This document shows positions 51,866-60,741 of a DNA stretch of 64,000 nt, in pieces. The notes under the pieces were generated by a model. That model did no database searches and was not told the origin of the DNA. It worked only from the letters and a program-made list of their open reading frames with translations. Origin of the DNA: DASUAS01 sp963809795 (GTDB lineage: Bacteria > Actinomycetota > Acidimicrobiia > IMCC26256 > DASPTH01); contig CAWELN010000009.1 of the NCBI GenBank assembly GCA_963809795.1, positions 310,001 through 374,000 of the forward strand. The letters are read 5' to 3'. The position numbers and the translations under genes are program-made. Positions within the stretch are counted from its first letter, which is position 1. Each line of letters begins with the position of its first letter.

Positions 51866-53080
51866 GTGAGCTTCTTTCGCGACCGCCTGGAGGCGTTCCC
51901 CCGACTCGCCGACTACCGGCTGGCGAAGGCCGCGGGCTACTGGCCGTACTACAAGACGGTGGAGAGCGCGTCCCGGCCGCGGTTCACCATCGAGGGCCAG
52001 GACTACATCAACTTCGGGTCGAACAATTACCTGAGCCTCAGCTACCACCCGAGGGTGATCGAGGCCGCCCAGGTGGCCACCCGGCGCTACGGCACCGGCG
52101 TCACCGGCTCCCGCCTCCTGAACGGCACCCTCGACCTCCACCGCACCCTCGAAGCCGAGCTGGCCGAGTTCTACGAGCGTGAGGCGGCGCTGGTGTTCTC
52201 CACCGGGTACGTCGCCAACGTCAGCACCATCAGCGGACTCCTGAACCGTCACGACTACGTCGTGCTCGACAAGGACGCCCACAACTCGCTGCTCACCGGC
52301 GCCCAGCTCTCGGGTGCCACGATGAAGCGGTTCGGGCACAACGACATCGTCCGGCTCGGCAAGATCCTCGACGAGCTGCCGCCGGAGCCGGGCAAGGCGG
52401 TCATCGTCGACGGCGTCTACTCCATGGGCGGTGACACCGCCCCGCTCCCGGCCCTGGTGGAGCTGTGCCGGGCGCACCCGAACGCGTTCCTGCTCGACGA
52501 CGAGGCCCACGGCCTCGGGGTCCTCGGCGCCCGCGGTCGCGGTGCGGCCGAGCACCTCGGCGTCCTCGCCGACGTCGACCTCACCACCATCACCTTCTCG
52601 AAGACGCTCGGCTCGTGCGGTGGCGCGCTCATCGGCTCGGCCGACGCCATCGAGCTCCTCACCCTCGACGCCGACCCGCTCATCTTCACCGCCTCGAACA
52701 CGCCCGGCTCGGTGGCGGCCGCGCTCGCCGCGCTCCGCATCCTGCGCGAGGCCCCCGAGATCACCGGTCAGCTGCGCGACAACGTCACCCGGTTCGTCGG
52801 CCTGCTCACCGAGCGCGGCGTCCCGGTGAACCCGGCCGAGAGCGCCATCATCACCATCCCGCTGCGCCAGCGCGACGAGGTGTCGGCGGTGGTGCTCGCC
52901 CGCGAGCTGCTCGAGGCGGGGGTGTTCGTGAACCCGGTGGTCGCGCCCGCGGTTCCCCGGGGCCTCGGCCTCATCCGCTTGAGCCTGATGCTCGACCACA
53001 CGCCCGCCCTCCTGGAGGAGGCGGCGGAGTCGATCTTCAAGGTGCTCAACGACAACGACCAGCTGCCCGACGGCGTCTAG
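51866..53080 (+). CDS. alpha-oxoamine synthase (serine palmitoyltransferase/KBL/AONS family)
   Basis: 404 aa, PLP-dependent fold type I. Condenses an amino acid with an acyl thioester. Motifs: YINFGSNNYLSLSYHP, GTGVTGSRLLNGT, DKDAHNSLLTGA, LLDDEAHGLGVLG and TFSKTLGSCGG with the PLP lysine near residue 245. The GYWPYYKTVES N-terminus and the TFSK form (rather than TLGKA) resemble serine palmitoyltransferase and sulfonolipid/polyketide-associated synthases more than Kbl or BioF, but this needs a phylogeny. It has no biotin or threonine-degradation genes nearby; neighbours are a CAT-like acyltransferase and an Asp/Asn-hydroxylase-like enzyme. Confidence 0.85.
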   Translation: MSFFRDRLEAFPRLADYRLAKAAGYWPYYKTVESASRPRFTIEGQDYINFGSNNYLSLSYHPRVIEAAQVATRRYGTGVTGSRLLNGTLDLHRTLEAELAEFYEREAALVFSTGYVANVSTISGLLNRHDYVVLDKDAHNSLLTGAQLSGATMKRFGHNDIVRLGKILDELPPEPGKAVIVDGVYSMGGDTAPLPALVELCRAHPNAFLLDDEAHGLGVLGARGRGAAEHLGVLADVDLTTITFSKTLGSCGGALIGSADAIELLTLDADPLIFTASNTPGSVAAALAALRILREAPEITGQLRDNVTRFVGLLTERGVPVNPAESAIITIPLRQRDEVSAVVLARELLEAGVFVNPVVAPAVPRGLGLIRLSLMLDHTPALLEEAAESIFKVLNDNDQLPDGV

Positions 53081-53084
53081 CGAC

Positions 53085-53139
53085 GCCGCGGAACCCGGCC
53101 CGGAGTGCGGGACGGCGGAGCGGCGGCGCGGCATCGACC
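53085..53139 (+). repeat. repeat family A copy after the oxoamine synthase gene
   Basis: Contains the GCGGGACGGCGGAGCGGCGGC core and the GCATCGACC end. It lies just after the TAG stop, between convergent genes. Confidence 0.6.
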
Positions 53140-53164
53140 TCGAAGTGGCCCGCCGGCGCGTGCC

Positions 53165-53935
53165 TCAGCCGTACTGCTCGGCGTAGCGCCGCTCCCAGTC
53201 GCGGTGGCGGCGCTTGGCGTCCTGGATGAACGGTGACCACCCGATCGCCTTGATCACCGCCGCGTTGACCGTGCGCATCGGCTCGCGGAGCGGGCGCACG
53301 ACGTCGAGGAAGAGCACGACGCGGGTCTCGTCGGTGTCGTTCCACGCCTCGTGCTGGTAGCTGTCGTCGAACACGAGGCTGGCGCCCTCGGACCACCCCG
53401 CGGTCTCGCCGCCCACGCGGATGCCGACCTGCTCGACCGGCGCGTCGGGCACCACCAGGCCGAGGTGGTACCGGAGCACGCCCTTGTAGGGCCCGGTGTG
53501 GGGCGGGATGCGCTTGCCGGGCGCGAGGATCGAGAACATCGCCGTCTCCATCCCGGGGATCGCCTCGATCAGCCGCGTGGTCTCCGGGCAGCGCGCGCAG
53601 TTGGCGTCGCTGCGGAACCCGTAGCCGTAGAAGAAGTAGGTCTTCCAGCGGTCGTCGTCGGTGAGGGTGTACTGGTCGGTGCTGATGTCCTGGAAGTTCG
53701 GCAACGCGTCCCGGTGCGCGAGCACCGCGTCGAGCTCGGCGCGGATCGCCTTCCAGTTCGCCTCGACCGGCGCGACCCACGCGAAGTCGGACGGCCGGTA
53801 GAACGGCTGCACCGGCAGCTTCGACTGGCGGGCGATGGCGCGGTTCACGAGCTTCAGGGCGCGGTCACCCACCCGGTTGGTGAGCTCGACGGCGCGCTCC
53901 CACGCGCGGGCTGCAGGTCTCGAGGCCTCCGGCAT
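53165..53935 (-). CDS. aspartyl/asparaginyl beta-hydroxylase-like dioxygenase (LpxO-like)
   Basis: 256 aa. Fe(II)/2-oxoglutarate fold: ISTDQYTLTDDDRWKTYFFYGYG, the first iron ligand in IPPHTGPYKGVLRYHLGL, the second His in VFDDSYQHEAWNDTDETRVVLFLDVV, and Arg for 2-oxoglutarate in the last. LpxO and related enzymes hydroxylate fatty-acyl groups, whereas others act on Asp/Asn of proteins. Its position tail-to-tail with the oxoamine synthase hints at lipid hydroxylation. TACGCT is 9 nt upstream of the ATG. Confidence 0.82.
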   Translation of the reverse strand: MPEASRPAARAWERAVELTNRVGDRALKLVNRAIARQSKLPVQPFYRPSDFAWVAPVEANWKAIRAELDAVLAHRDALPNFQDISTDQYTLTDDDRWKTYFFYGYGFRSDANCARCPETTRLIEAIPGMETAMFSILAPGKRIPPHTGPYKGVLRYHLGLVVPDAPVEQVGIRVGGETAGWSEGASLVFDDSYQHEAWNDTDETRVVLFLDVVRPLREPMRTVNAAVIKAIGWSPFIQDAKRRHRDWERRYAEQYG

Positions 53936-53990
53936 CGACGCGCGAGCGTAGTTGTGCGTGACCGCGGGCGGATGGGCGAGACTCGGGGCC

Positions 53991-54923
53991 ATGCGCTTCC
54001 GGATCTTCACCGAGCCCCAGGAAGGGGCGACCTACGACGACCAGCTCGCGGTCGCCCGTCTCGCGGAGGAGCTCGGCTTCGACGCCTACTTCCGCTCCGA
54101 CCACTACATCAGCTTCTTCGCCGACGACGGCCGACCCGGCCCCACCGATGCGTGGACCACGCTCGCCGCGCTGGCGCGTGACACCACCCGGCTGCGGCTC
54201 GGGACGCTCGTCTCGCCGGTGACCTTCCGCCTGCCCGGTCCGCTGGCGATCGCGGTCGCCCAGGTCGACGCCATGAGCGGCGGCCGGGTCGAGCTCGGGC
54301 TCGGTGCGGGATGGAACGACCGGGAGCACGCGGCCTACGGCATCCCGTTCCCGCCCACCAAGGAGCGCTTCGACCGGCTCGAGGAGCAGCTCGCGGTCAT
54401 CACCGGGCTCTGGGCCACACCCGAGGGCGAGCGGTTCTCGTTCGCCGGCACCCACTACTCGCTCGACGACTCGCCCGCGCTGCCCAAGCCGGTGCAGCGG
54501 CCGGGCCCGCCGGTCGTGATGGGCGGGTTCGGCACGACGCGCACGCCGAACCTGGCCGCCCGCTACGCGAACGAGTTCAACGTCGCCTTCGCTCCACCGG
54601 AGCAGTTCCCCGAGCTCGTCGCCCGCGTCCGCGCCGCGTGCGACGCGATCGGGCGTGACCCGGCGACGCTGCCCGCCAGCATCGCCAACACCATCATCTG
54701 CGGCACCGACGAGGCCGAAGTCGCCCGGCGCGCCGCGGCCATCGGGCGCGACGTGGCCACCGCCCGTGCCGTCCACTTGGCGGGAACGCCGACCGAGGTG
54801 ATCGACCGGATCGGCGTGTACCGCGACGCGGGGGCCGAGACCGTCTACTTCCAGGTGCTCGACCTGCACGACCTCGACCACCTGCGGCTGCTCGCGGCCG
54901 AGGTGGTCCCCGCGTTCAGCTGA
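53991..54923 (+). CDS. LLM-class F420-dependent oxidoreductase
   Basis: 310 aa TIM-barrel luciferase-like monooxygenase fold. MRFRIFTEPQEGATYDDQLAVARLAEELGFDAYFRSDHY, TTRLRLGTLVSPVTFR, SGGRVELGLGAGWNDREH AAYGIPFP-type segment and PVVMGGFG are typical of F420-dependent (TIGR03560-like) members. Reaction unknown. It depends on F420 from FbiC, which this genome encodes at 21823. A GAGACT hexamer 7 nt upstream of the ATG is a weaker leaderless candidate. Confidence 0.85.
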   Translation: MRFRIFTEPQEGATYDDQLAVARLAEELGFDAYFRSDHYISFFADDGRPGPTDAWTTLAALARDTTRLRLGTLVSPVTFRLPGPLAIAVAQVDAMSGGRVELGLGAGWNDREHAAYGIPFPPTKERFDRLEEQLAVITGLWATPEGERFSFAGTHYSLDDSPALPKPVQRPGPPVVMGGFGTTRTPNLAARYANEFNVAFAPPEQFPELVARVRAACDAIGRDPATLPASIANTIICGTDEAEVARRAAAIGRDVATARAVHLAGTPTEVIDRIGVYRDAGAETVYFQVLDLHDLDHLRLLAAEVVPAFS

Positions 54924-55485
54924 CGTCGACCACCTCGTTGAACGCGTGGAGGGTCGGGCCCCATGGCCCGATGACGACGCGCGCGACCGACGCCACCTGC
55001 ACGAACAGGTGCCAGGTGACCTCGTCGCCCACCGACAGCGCCCACGCCAGCGCCGCCTTGATCGGGGACACGTGGCTCACGACGATCACGTCGCGCGAGC
55101 GCGCCTCTTCGAGCAGCCCCTCGCACGCCTCCCGCACCCGGAGGCCGAGGGTGGCGATCGACTCGCCCCCGCCGGGCACGTAGTGCGGATCGGCCCGCCA
55201 CGCCTTCCAGACGTCGGCGGGTACCTCCGCCACCGACCGGCCGTCGAAGCTGCCGTAGTCGAGCTCGATCCAGCGTTCGTCGGCCTCGACCGGACGCCCG
55301 AACGCACGGGCGGTCTCCATCGTCCGGGTCAACGGGCTGGCGATCACCCGCGCGTCCTCGGGGACGCGCGTCGCCAGCGCAGCCGCTTGGCGCTGCCCGA
55401 GCGCGGAGAGCGGCGGATCGGCCCGCCCGAGCAGCAGGCCGCGCGCGTTCGCATCGGTCTGGCCGTGACGCACGAGGACGAGCAC
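54916..55485 (-). CDS. histidine phosphatase (phosphoglycerate mutase family)
   Basis: 189 aa. Catalytic LVRHGQTDANARG, R in SPLTRTMETA, E in ELDYGSFDGR, and the second His in VVSHVSPIKAAL. Broad phosphatase or cofactor-dependent mutase-like protein; substrate unknown. GTG 55485 lies 6 nt after TATGGT. Overlaps the end of the LLM gene tail-to-tail by 8 bp. Confidence 0.9.
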   Translation of the reverse strand: MLVLVRHGQTDANARGLLLGRADPPLSALGQRQAAALATRVPEDARVIASPLTRTMETARAFGRPVEADERWIELDYGSFDGRSVAEVPADVWKAWRADPHYVPGGGESIATLGLRVREACEGLLEEARSRDVIVVSHVSPIKAALAWALSVGDEVTWHLFVQVASVARVVIGPWGPTLHAFNEVVDVS

Positions 55486-55497
55486 CGGGCGACCATA
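55486..55497 (-). promoter_or_regulatory. leaderless promoter of the histidine phosphatase gene
   Basis: TATGGT (55492-55497, minus strand), 6 nt, GTG at 55485. Confidence 0.5.
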
Positions 55498-55551
55498 ACC
55501 GCAGGCCCGCGCCCGGCGATGGGGCGACGCCCACGTGCACGCCGTCGCTCC

Positions 55552-55563
55552 TACCCTGCCCTC
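55552..55563 (+). promoter_or_regulatory. leaderless promoter of the lipase gene
   Basis: TACCCT (55552-55557), 6 nt, GTG at 55564. Confidence 0.6.
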
Positions 55564-56274
55564 GTGTCCCGGCGCCGCACCACGCCGCTCCTCGTGATCG
55601 CGGTCGTCGCGGTCGTGCTCCTCGCCGGCGGTGCCGTGCCGGCCGCGGCGGGCACGCGCCACGCGCCACCGCGGCCCGACCCGGTGCTCCTGGTCCACGG
55701 CTTCGGGGGCTCGGCCTCGGACTGGGGCGCGATGACCCGCGTCCTGCGCGACCACGGCTACCAGCCGGCGGAGATCGACGCCATCGACTACGACCGCGAC
55801 GCCTCCAACGTGGCGGTCGCGCAGCGCATCGCCCGCGAGGCGGCGGCACTGCGGGCCCGCACCGGCGCGTCGAGGATCGACGTCGTCAGCCACTCGATGG
55901 GTGCGATCTCGTCGCGCTACTACCTCGAGCGCCTCGGTGGCGCCGCGCACGTCGACGCGTGGGTGTCGCTCGCGGGCGTGAACGAGGGCACGGTGTGGGC
56001 GTACGGCTGCTATCTGCTCGCACCGTGCCGGGAGATGGTCCCGACGTCGTCGGTGCTGCAGCGCCTGAACGACTCGTTCCACCCCACCGCCACCACCCGG
56101 TACGGCGCGTGGTGGTCACCGTGCGACGACGCCATCGTGCCGCGGGTCAACGCCGAGCTTCCGGGCGCGCACAACGTGGAGACCGCGTGCCTGGGCCACT
56201 CGGCGTTGAAGTCGGACCCGGTCGTGCTCGGTCAGGTCGCCCGCTTCCTGGCCCGGCCGACGCTCGGCACCTGA
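55564..56274 (+). CDS. secreted lipase (EstA/lipase class 2 type)
   Basis: 236 aa. Sec signal peptide with RRR start, core LLVIAVVAVVLLAGGA and AAAG cleavage region. Then oxyanion VLLVHGFGGSASDW, nucleophile elbow SHSMGAISSRYYL, an Asp in the CDDAIVPR region and His in LGHSALKSD. Cysteine pairs suggest disulfides. Likely an extracellular triacylglycerol lipase or esterase. Confidence 0.88.
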   Translation: MSRRRTTPLLVIAVVAVVLLAGGAVPAAAGTRHAPPRPDPVLLVHGFGGSASDWGAMTRVLRDHGYQPAEIDAIDYDRDASNVAVAQRIAREAAALRARTGASRIDVVSHSMGAISSRYYLERLGGAAHVDAWVSLAGVNEGTVWAYGCYLLAPCREMVPTSSVLQRLNDSFHPTATTRYGAWWSPCDDAIVPRVNAELPGAHNVETACLGHSALKSDPVVLGQVARFLARPTLGT

Positions 56275-56300
56275 ACGCGACGCCTCGGAGCCCGCTCGCG

Positions 56301-56337
56301 TTACATCCGCGTCGAAAAATCGGGTAAGCAGACGCCC
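56301..56337 (+). promoter_or_regulatory. putative promoter of the nuoF-like gene
   Basis: TTACAT (56301-56306), 18 bp, TAAGCA (56325-56330), then 7 nt to the ATG at 56338. The hexamer lacks the final T of TANNNT but keeps the spacing. Confidence 0.35.
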
Positions 56338-57813
56338 ATGGAAAACGCTGACCCCGCGCGGGCCCTCGCCGCGGCCGCCGTCCCCGACCTCGCGACCGCG
56401 AAGGCCGCCGGTGCCGGTGAAGGCCTGACCGATGCCCGTGCCGTCGACGGCGGCACCATCGTCGACCTCGTGGGCGCCTCCGGACTCCGCGGTCGTGGCG
56501 GCGCCGGCTTCCCCGTGGGCCGGAAGTGGCAGACCGTCATCTCGAACACGTCGCCGGTGATGCGGCCCACGGTCGTGGTCAACGCCGCCGAGGGCGAACC
56601 CGGCTGCCTCAAGGACCGTGAGATCCTCCTGCGCGACCCGTACCGGGTGCTCGAGGGTGCGCTCATCGCCGCCCACGCGGTCGGCGCCGACTCCGTGATC
56701 ATCGCCACCAAGGCGGCGTTCACCGGCGTGGTGCGCCGCCTCGAGGCCGCCATCGCCGAGATCGACGCCGAGGGCTGGACGTCGACGGTGCCGGTCTCGG
56801 TGGTCACCGGTCCCGAGGAGTACCTCTTCGGGGAGGAGACCGCGCTGCTCGAGGTCATCGACGGCCGTCCGCCGTTCCCGCGCATCGCGCCGCCGTACCG
56901 GGAAGGCGTCGACGAGATGTTCGAGCATGCCGACGACGTCGACACCGGCAGCCGCTCCGCCGCGCACGTCGAGATGGCAGGCCCGGGCGCCGAGTCGATC
57001 GCGCCGCCGACGCTGGCCGGCAACGTCGAGACGTTCGCCAACGTGCCCGGCATCGTGCGCTTCGGCGCCGACTGGTTCCGGGAGCTCGGCACCGACGCGT
57101 CGCCGGGCACGGTCGTGTGCACGGTGACCGGCGACACCGTCCGCGCCGGGGTCGCCGAGGTCGAGCTCGGGACGCCGTTGCGCGAGGTCATCGAACGCAT
57201 CGGTGGTGGGGCGCGGCCCGGCCACGAGATCGTCGCGGTCATGTCGGGGGTGGCGAACCCGCTGCTGCCGGCTGCCGCGCTCGACACGCCGATGACCTAC
57301 GAGGACCTGCGCGCCGCGGGTGGCGGGCTCGGCGCCGCCGGGTTCATCGTCTTCGACGACACGACCGACCTGGTCGCGGTCGCCGCCGGCGTGGCCCGCT
57401 TCCTCGCGGTCGAGTCGTGCGGGCAGTGCCGCCACTGCAAGGACGACGGGCTGCTGCTCGCCCAGCTCCTGGCCAAGCTGGCGGCATCGGACGCCACCGA
57501 GCGCGACCTCGACGAGATCGGCCGTCGCCTCGACCTCGTCGCCGAAGGTGCGCGGTGCAACCTGGCGACGCAGCAACAGGTCGTGATCGGCAGCGTGCTG
57601 CAGAGCTTCCCCGCCGCGGTCAGTGCCCACGTGGGTGCGGACGACGACGGCCGCGAGCCGGTGTTCGTCGCCGAGCTCGCCGGGATCGTCGACGGCCGGG
57701 CGGTGATGCAGGAGGCGCAGCGCACGAAGCAGCCCGACTGGACGCACGACCCGGTCGACTCCGGCCAGTGGCCCGCCGACCGACTCGACGACCCCCGCGA
57801 GGCCGTCGAGTGA
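56338..57813 (+). CDS. NuoF-like NADH dehydrogenase 51-kDa subunit, orphan
   Basis: 491 aa. FMN/NADH-binding SLBB-type fold: SGLRGRGGAGFPVGRKWQ, VVNAAEGEPGCLKDREIL, GPEEYLFGEETALLEVI, PPTLAGNVETFANVPGI, and the Fe-S motif ESCGQCRHCKDD with a distal RCNLAT. No NuoE or NuoG partner is present on either side; the following gene is a small acidic protein. Might be a subunit of an NADH-linked oxidoreductase such as a formate dehydrogenase or an F420-linked complex encoded elsewhere. Confidence 0.88.
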   Translation: MENADPARALAAAAVPDLATAKAAGAGEGLTDARAVDGGTIVDLVGASGLRGRGGAGFPVGRKWQTVISNTSPVMRPTVVVNAAEGEPGCLKDREILLRDPYRVLEGALIAAHAVGADSVIIATKAAFTGVVRRLEAAIAEIDAEGWTSTVPVSVVTGPEEYLFGEETALLEVIDGRPPFPRIAPPYREGVDEMFEHADDVDTGSRSAAHVEMAGPGAESIAPPTLAGNVETFANVPGIVRFGADWFRELGTDASPGTVVCTVTGDTVRAGVAEVELGTPLREVIERIGGGARPGHEIVAVMSGVANPLLPAAALDTPMTYEDLRAAGGGLGAAGFIVFDDTTDLVAVAAGVARFLAVESCGQCRHCKDDGLLLAQLLAKLAASDATERDLDEIGRRLDLVAEGARCNLATQQQVVIGSVLQSFPAAVSAHVGADDDGREPVFVAELAGIVDGRAVMQEAQRTKQPDWTHDPVDSGQWPADRLDDPREAVE

Positions 57814-57847
57814 CGATCCGATCCGCAACCCCGAGACAGGAGCCCTG

Positions 57848-58102
57848 ATGCCCGAGGAACCGTCACCCGAGGAGCCGTTCCCGGAGGACCCGGCCGACGC
57901 CGGGGTGCAGGAGAAGATCCCCGACCTGGGCAACATCGAGGGCGCCCGCCTGCTCGGCAACGACGCCCGGCGGCGCCTCCACGCCGACGGCTTCGACGAC
58001 GAGCAGATCGACGCCTGGGCCGAGACGTTCATCGCCGAGGTCGGGTCGGGCGATGTCGACGAGTTCGTGGCGTGGATCGCCCGGCGCGAGGACCGAGGCT
58101 GA
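57848..58102 (+). CDS. small acidic hypothetical protein after the nuoF-like gene
   Basis: 84 aa. The first 20 residues are Pro/Glu-rich; the rest is one small helical domain: ARLLGNDARRRLHADGFDDEQIDAWAETFIAEVG, then DVDEFVAWIARRE. AGGAG lies upstream of the ATG. A 34-nt gap to the nuoF-like gene suggests co-transcription. Family not recognised. Confidence 0.65.
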   Translation: MPEEPSPEEPFPEDPADAGVQEKIPDLGNIEGARLLGNDARRRLHADGFDDEQIDAWAETFIAEVGSGDVDEFVAWIARREDRG

Positions 58103-58443
58103 TCCGTCGACGGGCGGCACCTCGGCCCGACCCTGTCGCGGCTCTGGGAACGACAGGATCGGGCCAGGGTGGCTCAGGGTGCGGGCTGATCGTGCGTCGG
58201 GATCACCGCGCACCCCGCCGGAGCCCGAAGGCGGCTCCGCCGTTGGACGCCGGGCCCCCCGGAACCAATCCTCCCGAGCCGCGGTCCACTCTCGACGGGG
58301 GGGATCGTCAAGTGGGCCGGCCGGGAGCCGGGGGTCGGGCGGGCGTCCATGTCCTGCATCCTGACGGACGGGCCTGAGAGCCCGGTGAGAGCGCACCGCC
58401 AGCTGCCCGATTTCCGTCGCATCGTTCGACCGCGCCGCGTCGG
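58103..58443. other. 341-bp non-coding gap with one strong hairpin
   Basis: No convincing ORF. Besides the hairpin at 58124-58165, it contains CCGGAGCCCGAAGGCGGCTCCG-like dyads and a G-run, but no recognised repeat family or RNA. Confidence 0.5.
58124..58165. terminator. 15-bp stem-loop (one mismatch) after the small acidic gene
   Basis: GGCCCGACCCTGTCG (58124-58138) pairs with CGACAGGATCGGGCC (58151-58165), with a 12-nt loop. Likely a terminator for the nuoF-like transcript. Confidence 0.55.
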
Positions 58444-59945
58444 TCAGAGCTCGTGCCGGAGCACCTTGCCCAACGCGTTGCGGGGCAGCGCGTCGACGAA
58501 GCGCACGCGCCGCGGCTGCTTGTACGGCGCGAGGTCACGCGCCGCGTGCGCGAGCAGCTCGGCCTCCGACGGTGGCTCGCCCGTGGCGACGACCACCGCC
58601 ACCACCACCTCACCCCACTCGTCGGACGGCTCCCCCACCACCGCGACCTCGGCAACCGCGGGGTGCGCGAGGAGGACGTCCTCGACCTCGCGCGGGTACA
58701 CGTTGAAGCCACCGGAGATGATGAGCTCCTTGGCTCGCCCGACGATGCTGAGGTACCCGTCGGCGTCGAGCTCGCCGACGTCGCCGCTGCGGAACCAGCC
58801 GTCGGTGAACGCGGCGCGCGTCGCGGCTTCGCGGCGCCAGTAGCCGGGGAACACGTTCGGCCCGCGGAGCAGGATCTCTCCCGCGTCGTCGCCGTCCTCG
58901 CCGGTGTCGAGGCGCACGTCCACACCGGGCAGCGGGAAGCCGACGGTCCCGGGGCGCCGCTCGCCGTCGTAGGGATTGGAGACGTTCATGATCGTCTCGG
59001 TCATGCCGTAGCGCTCCAGCACGCGCACGCCCGCGCGCGTCGCCAGCTGCTCGTGCAGCGATGCGGGCAGCGGCGCCGAGCCGGAGACGCAGAGGCGGAG
59101 CGCGGCGAGCTCGACGGCGCGCGGCGACGCCGCCAGGCGTGCGTACATGGTCGGCACGCCGAAGAAGAGGGTCGCGTCGTGCACGCGCGCCGCGTCGAGC
59201 ACCGCGTCGGCGTCGAACCGCGGGAGCAGCACCGCGGAGCCGCCGCAGAGCAGGGTGCCGTGCAGCCCGACGCCGAGGCCGTGGACGTGGAACAGCGGGA
59301 GCGCCAGCACCAGGCGATCGTGCTCGTCCCAACGCCAGGCCAGCCGCAGCGCCTCGCAGCTCGCCAGCGTGTTGCCGTGGGTGAGCATGGCGCCCTTCGG
59401 CGCGCCGGTGGTGCCCGACGTGTAGCAGAGGAGCGCCAGGTCGTCGGGTCCGCACGCGTCGAGCTCGGGCTCGGGCCCGTCGGCCAGGGCCGACACGGCC
59501 GGATCGACGACGAGCACGGGGCCGGGCGCGAGCTCGTGCACGGTCGCACCCCGGGCCTCGGAGTCGACGACCGCGGCGGCCGGCTCGCAGTCGGTGACGA
59601 TGGCGCCGATCTCGCGGGCCCGGTACGCGCCGTTGACCGGCACGACGACGAGCCCCATCCGCAGCGCGGCGACGTGCGCGACCACGAGGTCGTACGACGT
59701 CGCCGCGCTCATCACCACCCGGTCCCCCGGGCCGAGGCCGGCGCGGCGAAGCGGCCCGCGGTCGCCCGCGACCTGCGGTCGAGGTCACCTGCGGTGTGCC
59801 AGCGGCCCCCGTCGTGCACGATGGGACGCTCGGGCGCGGCCGCGAAGCCGCGGCCCCACGCCGCGGGCAGGCTGCGGCGGGCGAGGAGGTCGACGGACGC
59901 CGGGTCGACCCCGGGCGGGAGGTGGCGCGCCCAGGCCGGGTCCAT
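58444..59945 (-). CDS. AMP-forming acyl-CoA synthetase (frameshifted near the N-terminus)
   Basis: Corrected length 500 aa. ANL-family ligase with YTSGTTGAPKGAML, RYGMTETIMNVSNP, GRAKELIISGGFNVYPREVE and catalytic Lys in NALGKVLR. The first 70 residues are in a different frame; restoring one missing base near 59730 gives GRFAAAGLGPGDRVVMSAAT. It is the clearer of the two deletions among eleven frameshifts in the window. ATG 59945 lies 7 nt after TAGCCT. Likely activates a malonate- or fatty-type acid, but the substrate is not certain. Confidence 0.85.
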
Positions 59946-59958
59946 CGAGGCGAGGCTA
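59946..59958 (-). promoter_or_regulatory. leaderless promoter of the acyl-CoA synthetase gene
   Basis: TAGCCT (59953-59958, minus strand), 7 nt, ATG at 59945. Confidence 0.6.
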
Positions 59959-59982
59959 CCGGGACCGGTGCGGGCCGCGGCT

Positions 59983-59995
59983 TAGGCTGCCGCGC
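59983..59995 (+). promoter_or_regulatory. leaderless promoter of the membrane protein gene at 59996
   Basis: TAGGCT (59983-59988), 7 nt, ATG at 59996. Divergent to the preceding promoter, 24 bp between hexamers. Confidence 0.6.
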
Positions 59996-60663
59996 ATGGC
60001 GGGCGAGCACGACCGGTCCCCGGCGGGGCTGGTCCCCTTCTGGGCGCACCAGCTCGCCGAGATGCTCCTCGGTGGCCTGCTGCTCGTGGAAGGTGCGCGC
60101 ACCGGGGAGCACACCGCCGTCCTCGTCGGGATGGGCAGCCTGCTGCTGCTCCTGGCGCTGATGAGCGACGGCGCGCTCGGGGCCTGGCCCTGGATCGGCC
60201 GCCGCCTCCACCGGGTGCTCGACCTCGTCGCCGCCGCGGCGCTGGCGGTCAGCCCGCTGGTGCTGTCCCTCGACGCCGTCCTCCCCGTCGTGATCCTCGA
60301 GGTGGCCGCGCTCGGCATGCTCTGGCTGGCGCTCCGCACCAATTGGACGGTCCGCGCCCGCCGCTCCGCCCGCACCCGTCCGGCCGCACCCCGGCCGCTC
60401 CCCCGGCCCCCGCGCCCGCGCCCACACCGGGCTCTCCCGCGCCGTCCTCACCTGCGCCGTCCTCACCCGCACCGCCGCTCGCCCGCAAGCTGGGGACGGT
60501 GGCGGGCAAGGCCCGCGACGACGGCCCCCGCCAACTCGGGCGCGCCGTGGGCCGCATCCGCCGGGCGGCGCGAGGCTCCGGTGGGCCCGCAGCACCGCCC
60601 CCGGCAACGGACCCGCCGCCCGGTGCCCCGCCGGACGCGCCACCGCCCGCCGACGCCGGCTGA
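59996..60663 (+). CDS. membrane protein with a Pro-rich linker and basic C-terminus (likely frameshifted)
   Basis: Corrected length 222 aa. N-terminal region with about four hydrophobic segments (AEMLLGGLLLVEGA, LVGMGSLLLLLALMS, LVAAAALAVSPLVLSL, VVILEVAALGMLWLAL). Near 60345-60400 one base seems missing: the following frame gives a Pro/Ala linker and a basic helical tail (LARKLGTVAGKARDDGPRQLGRAVGR) to TGA at 60661-60663, whereas the first frame degenerates into Arg/Pro noise. Function unknown. Confidence 0.55.
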
Positions 60664-60728
60664 GGCCGCGGCGCTGCGGCTCCTGGTGGCGGTGGGGCTC
60701 GTGTGGACAGCGGGGGTGGGTGGCTCCG

Positions 60729-60741
60729 TAAGCTGATCCGG
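60729..60741 (+). promoter_or_regulatory. leaderless promoter of the glucosaminidase gene
   Basis: TAAGCT (60729-60734), 7 nt, ATG at 60742. This selects the ATG over upstream in-frame codons. Confidence 0.6.

Noticed and set aside
58174..58422. An 82-codon minus-strand frame in the gap at 58.1-58.4 kb
   Set aside because: Arg/Pro/Gly-rich composition typical of non-coding GC-rich DNA, with no ribosome-binding site and overlap with hairpin sequence.
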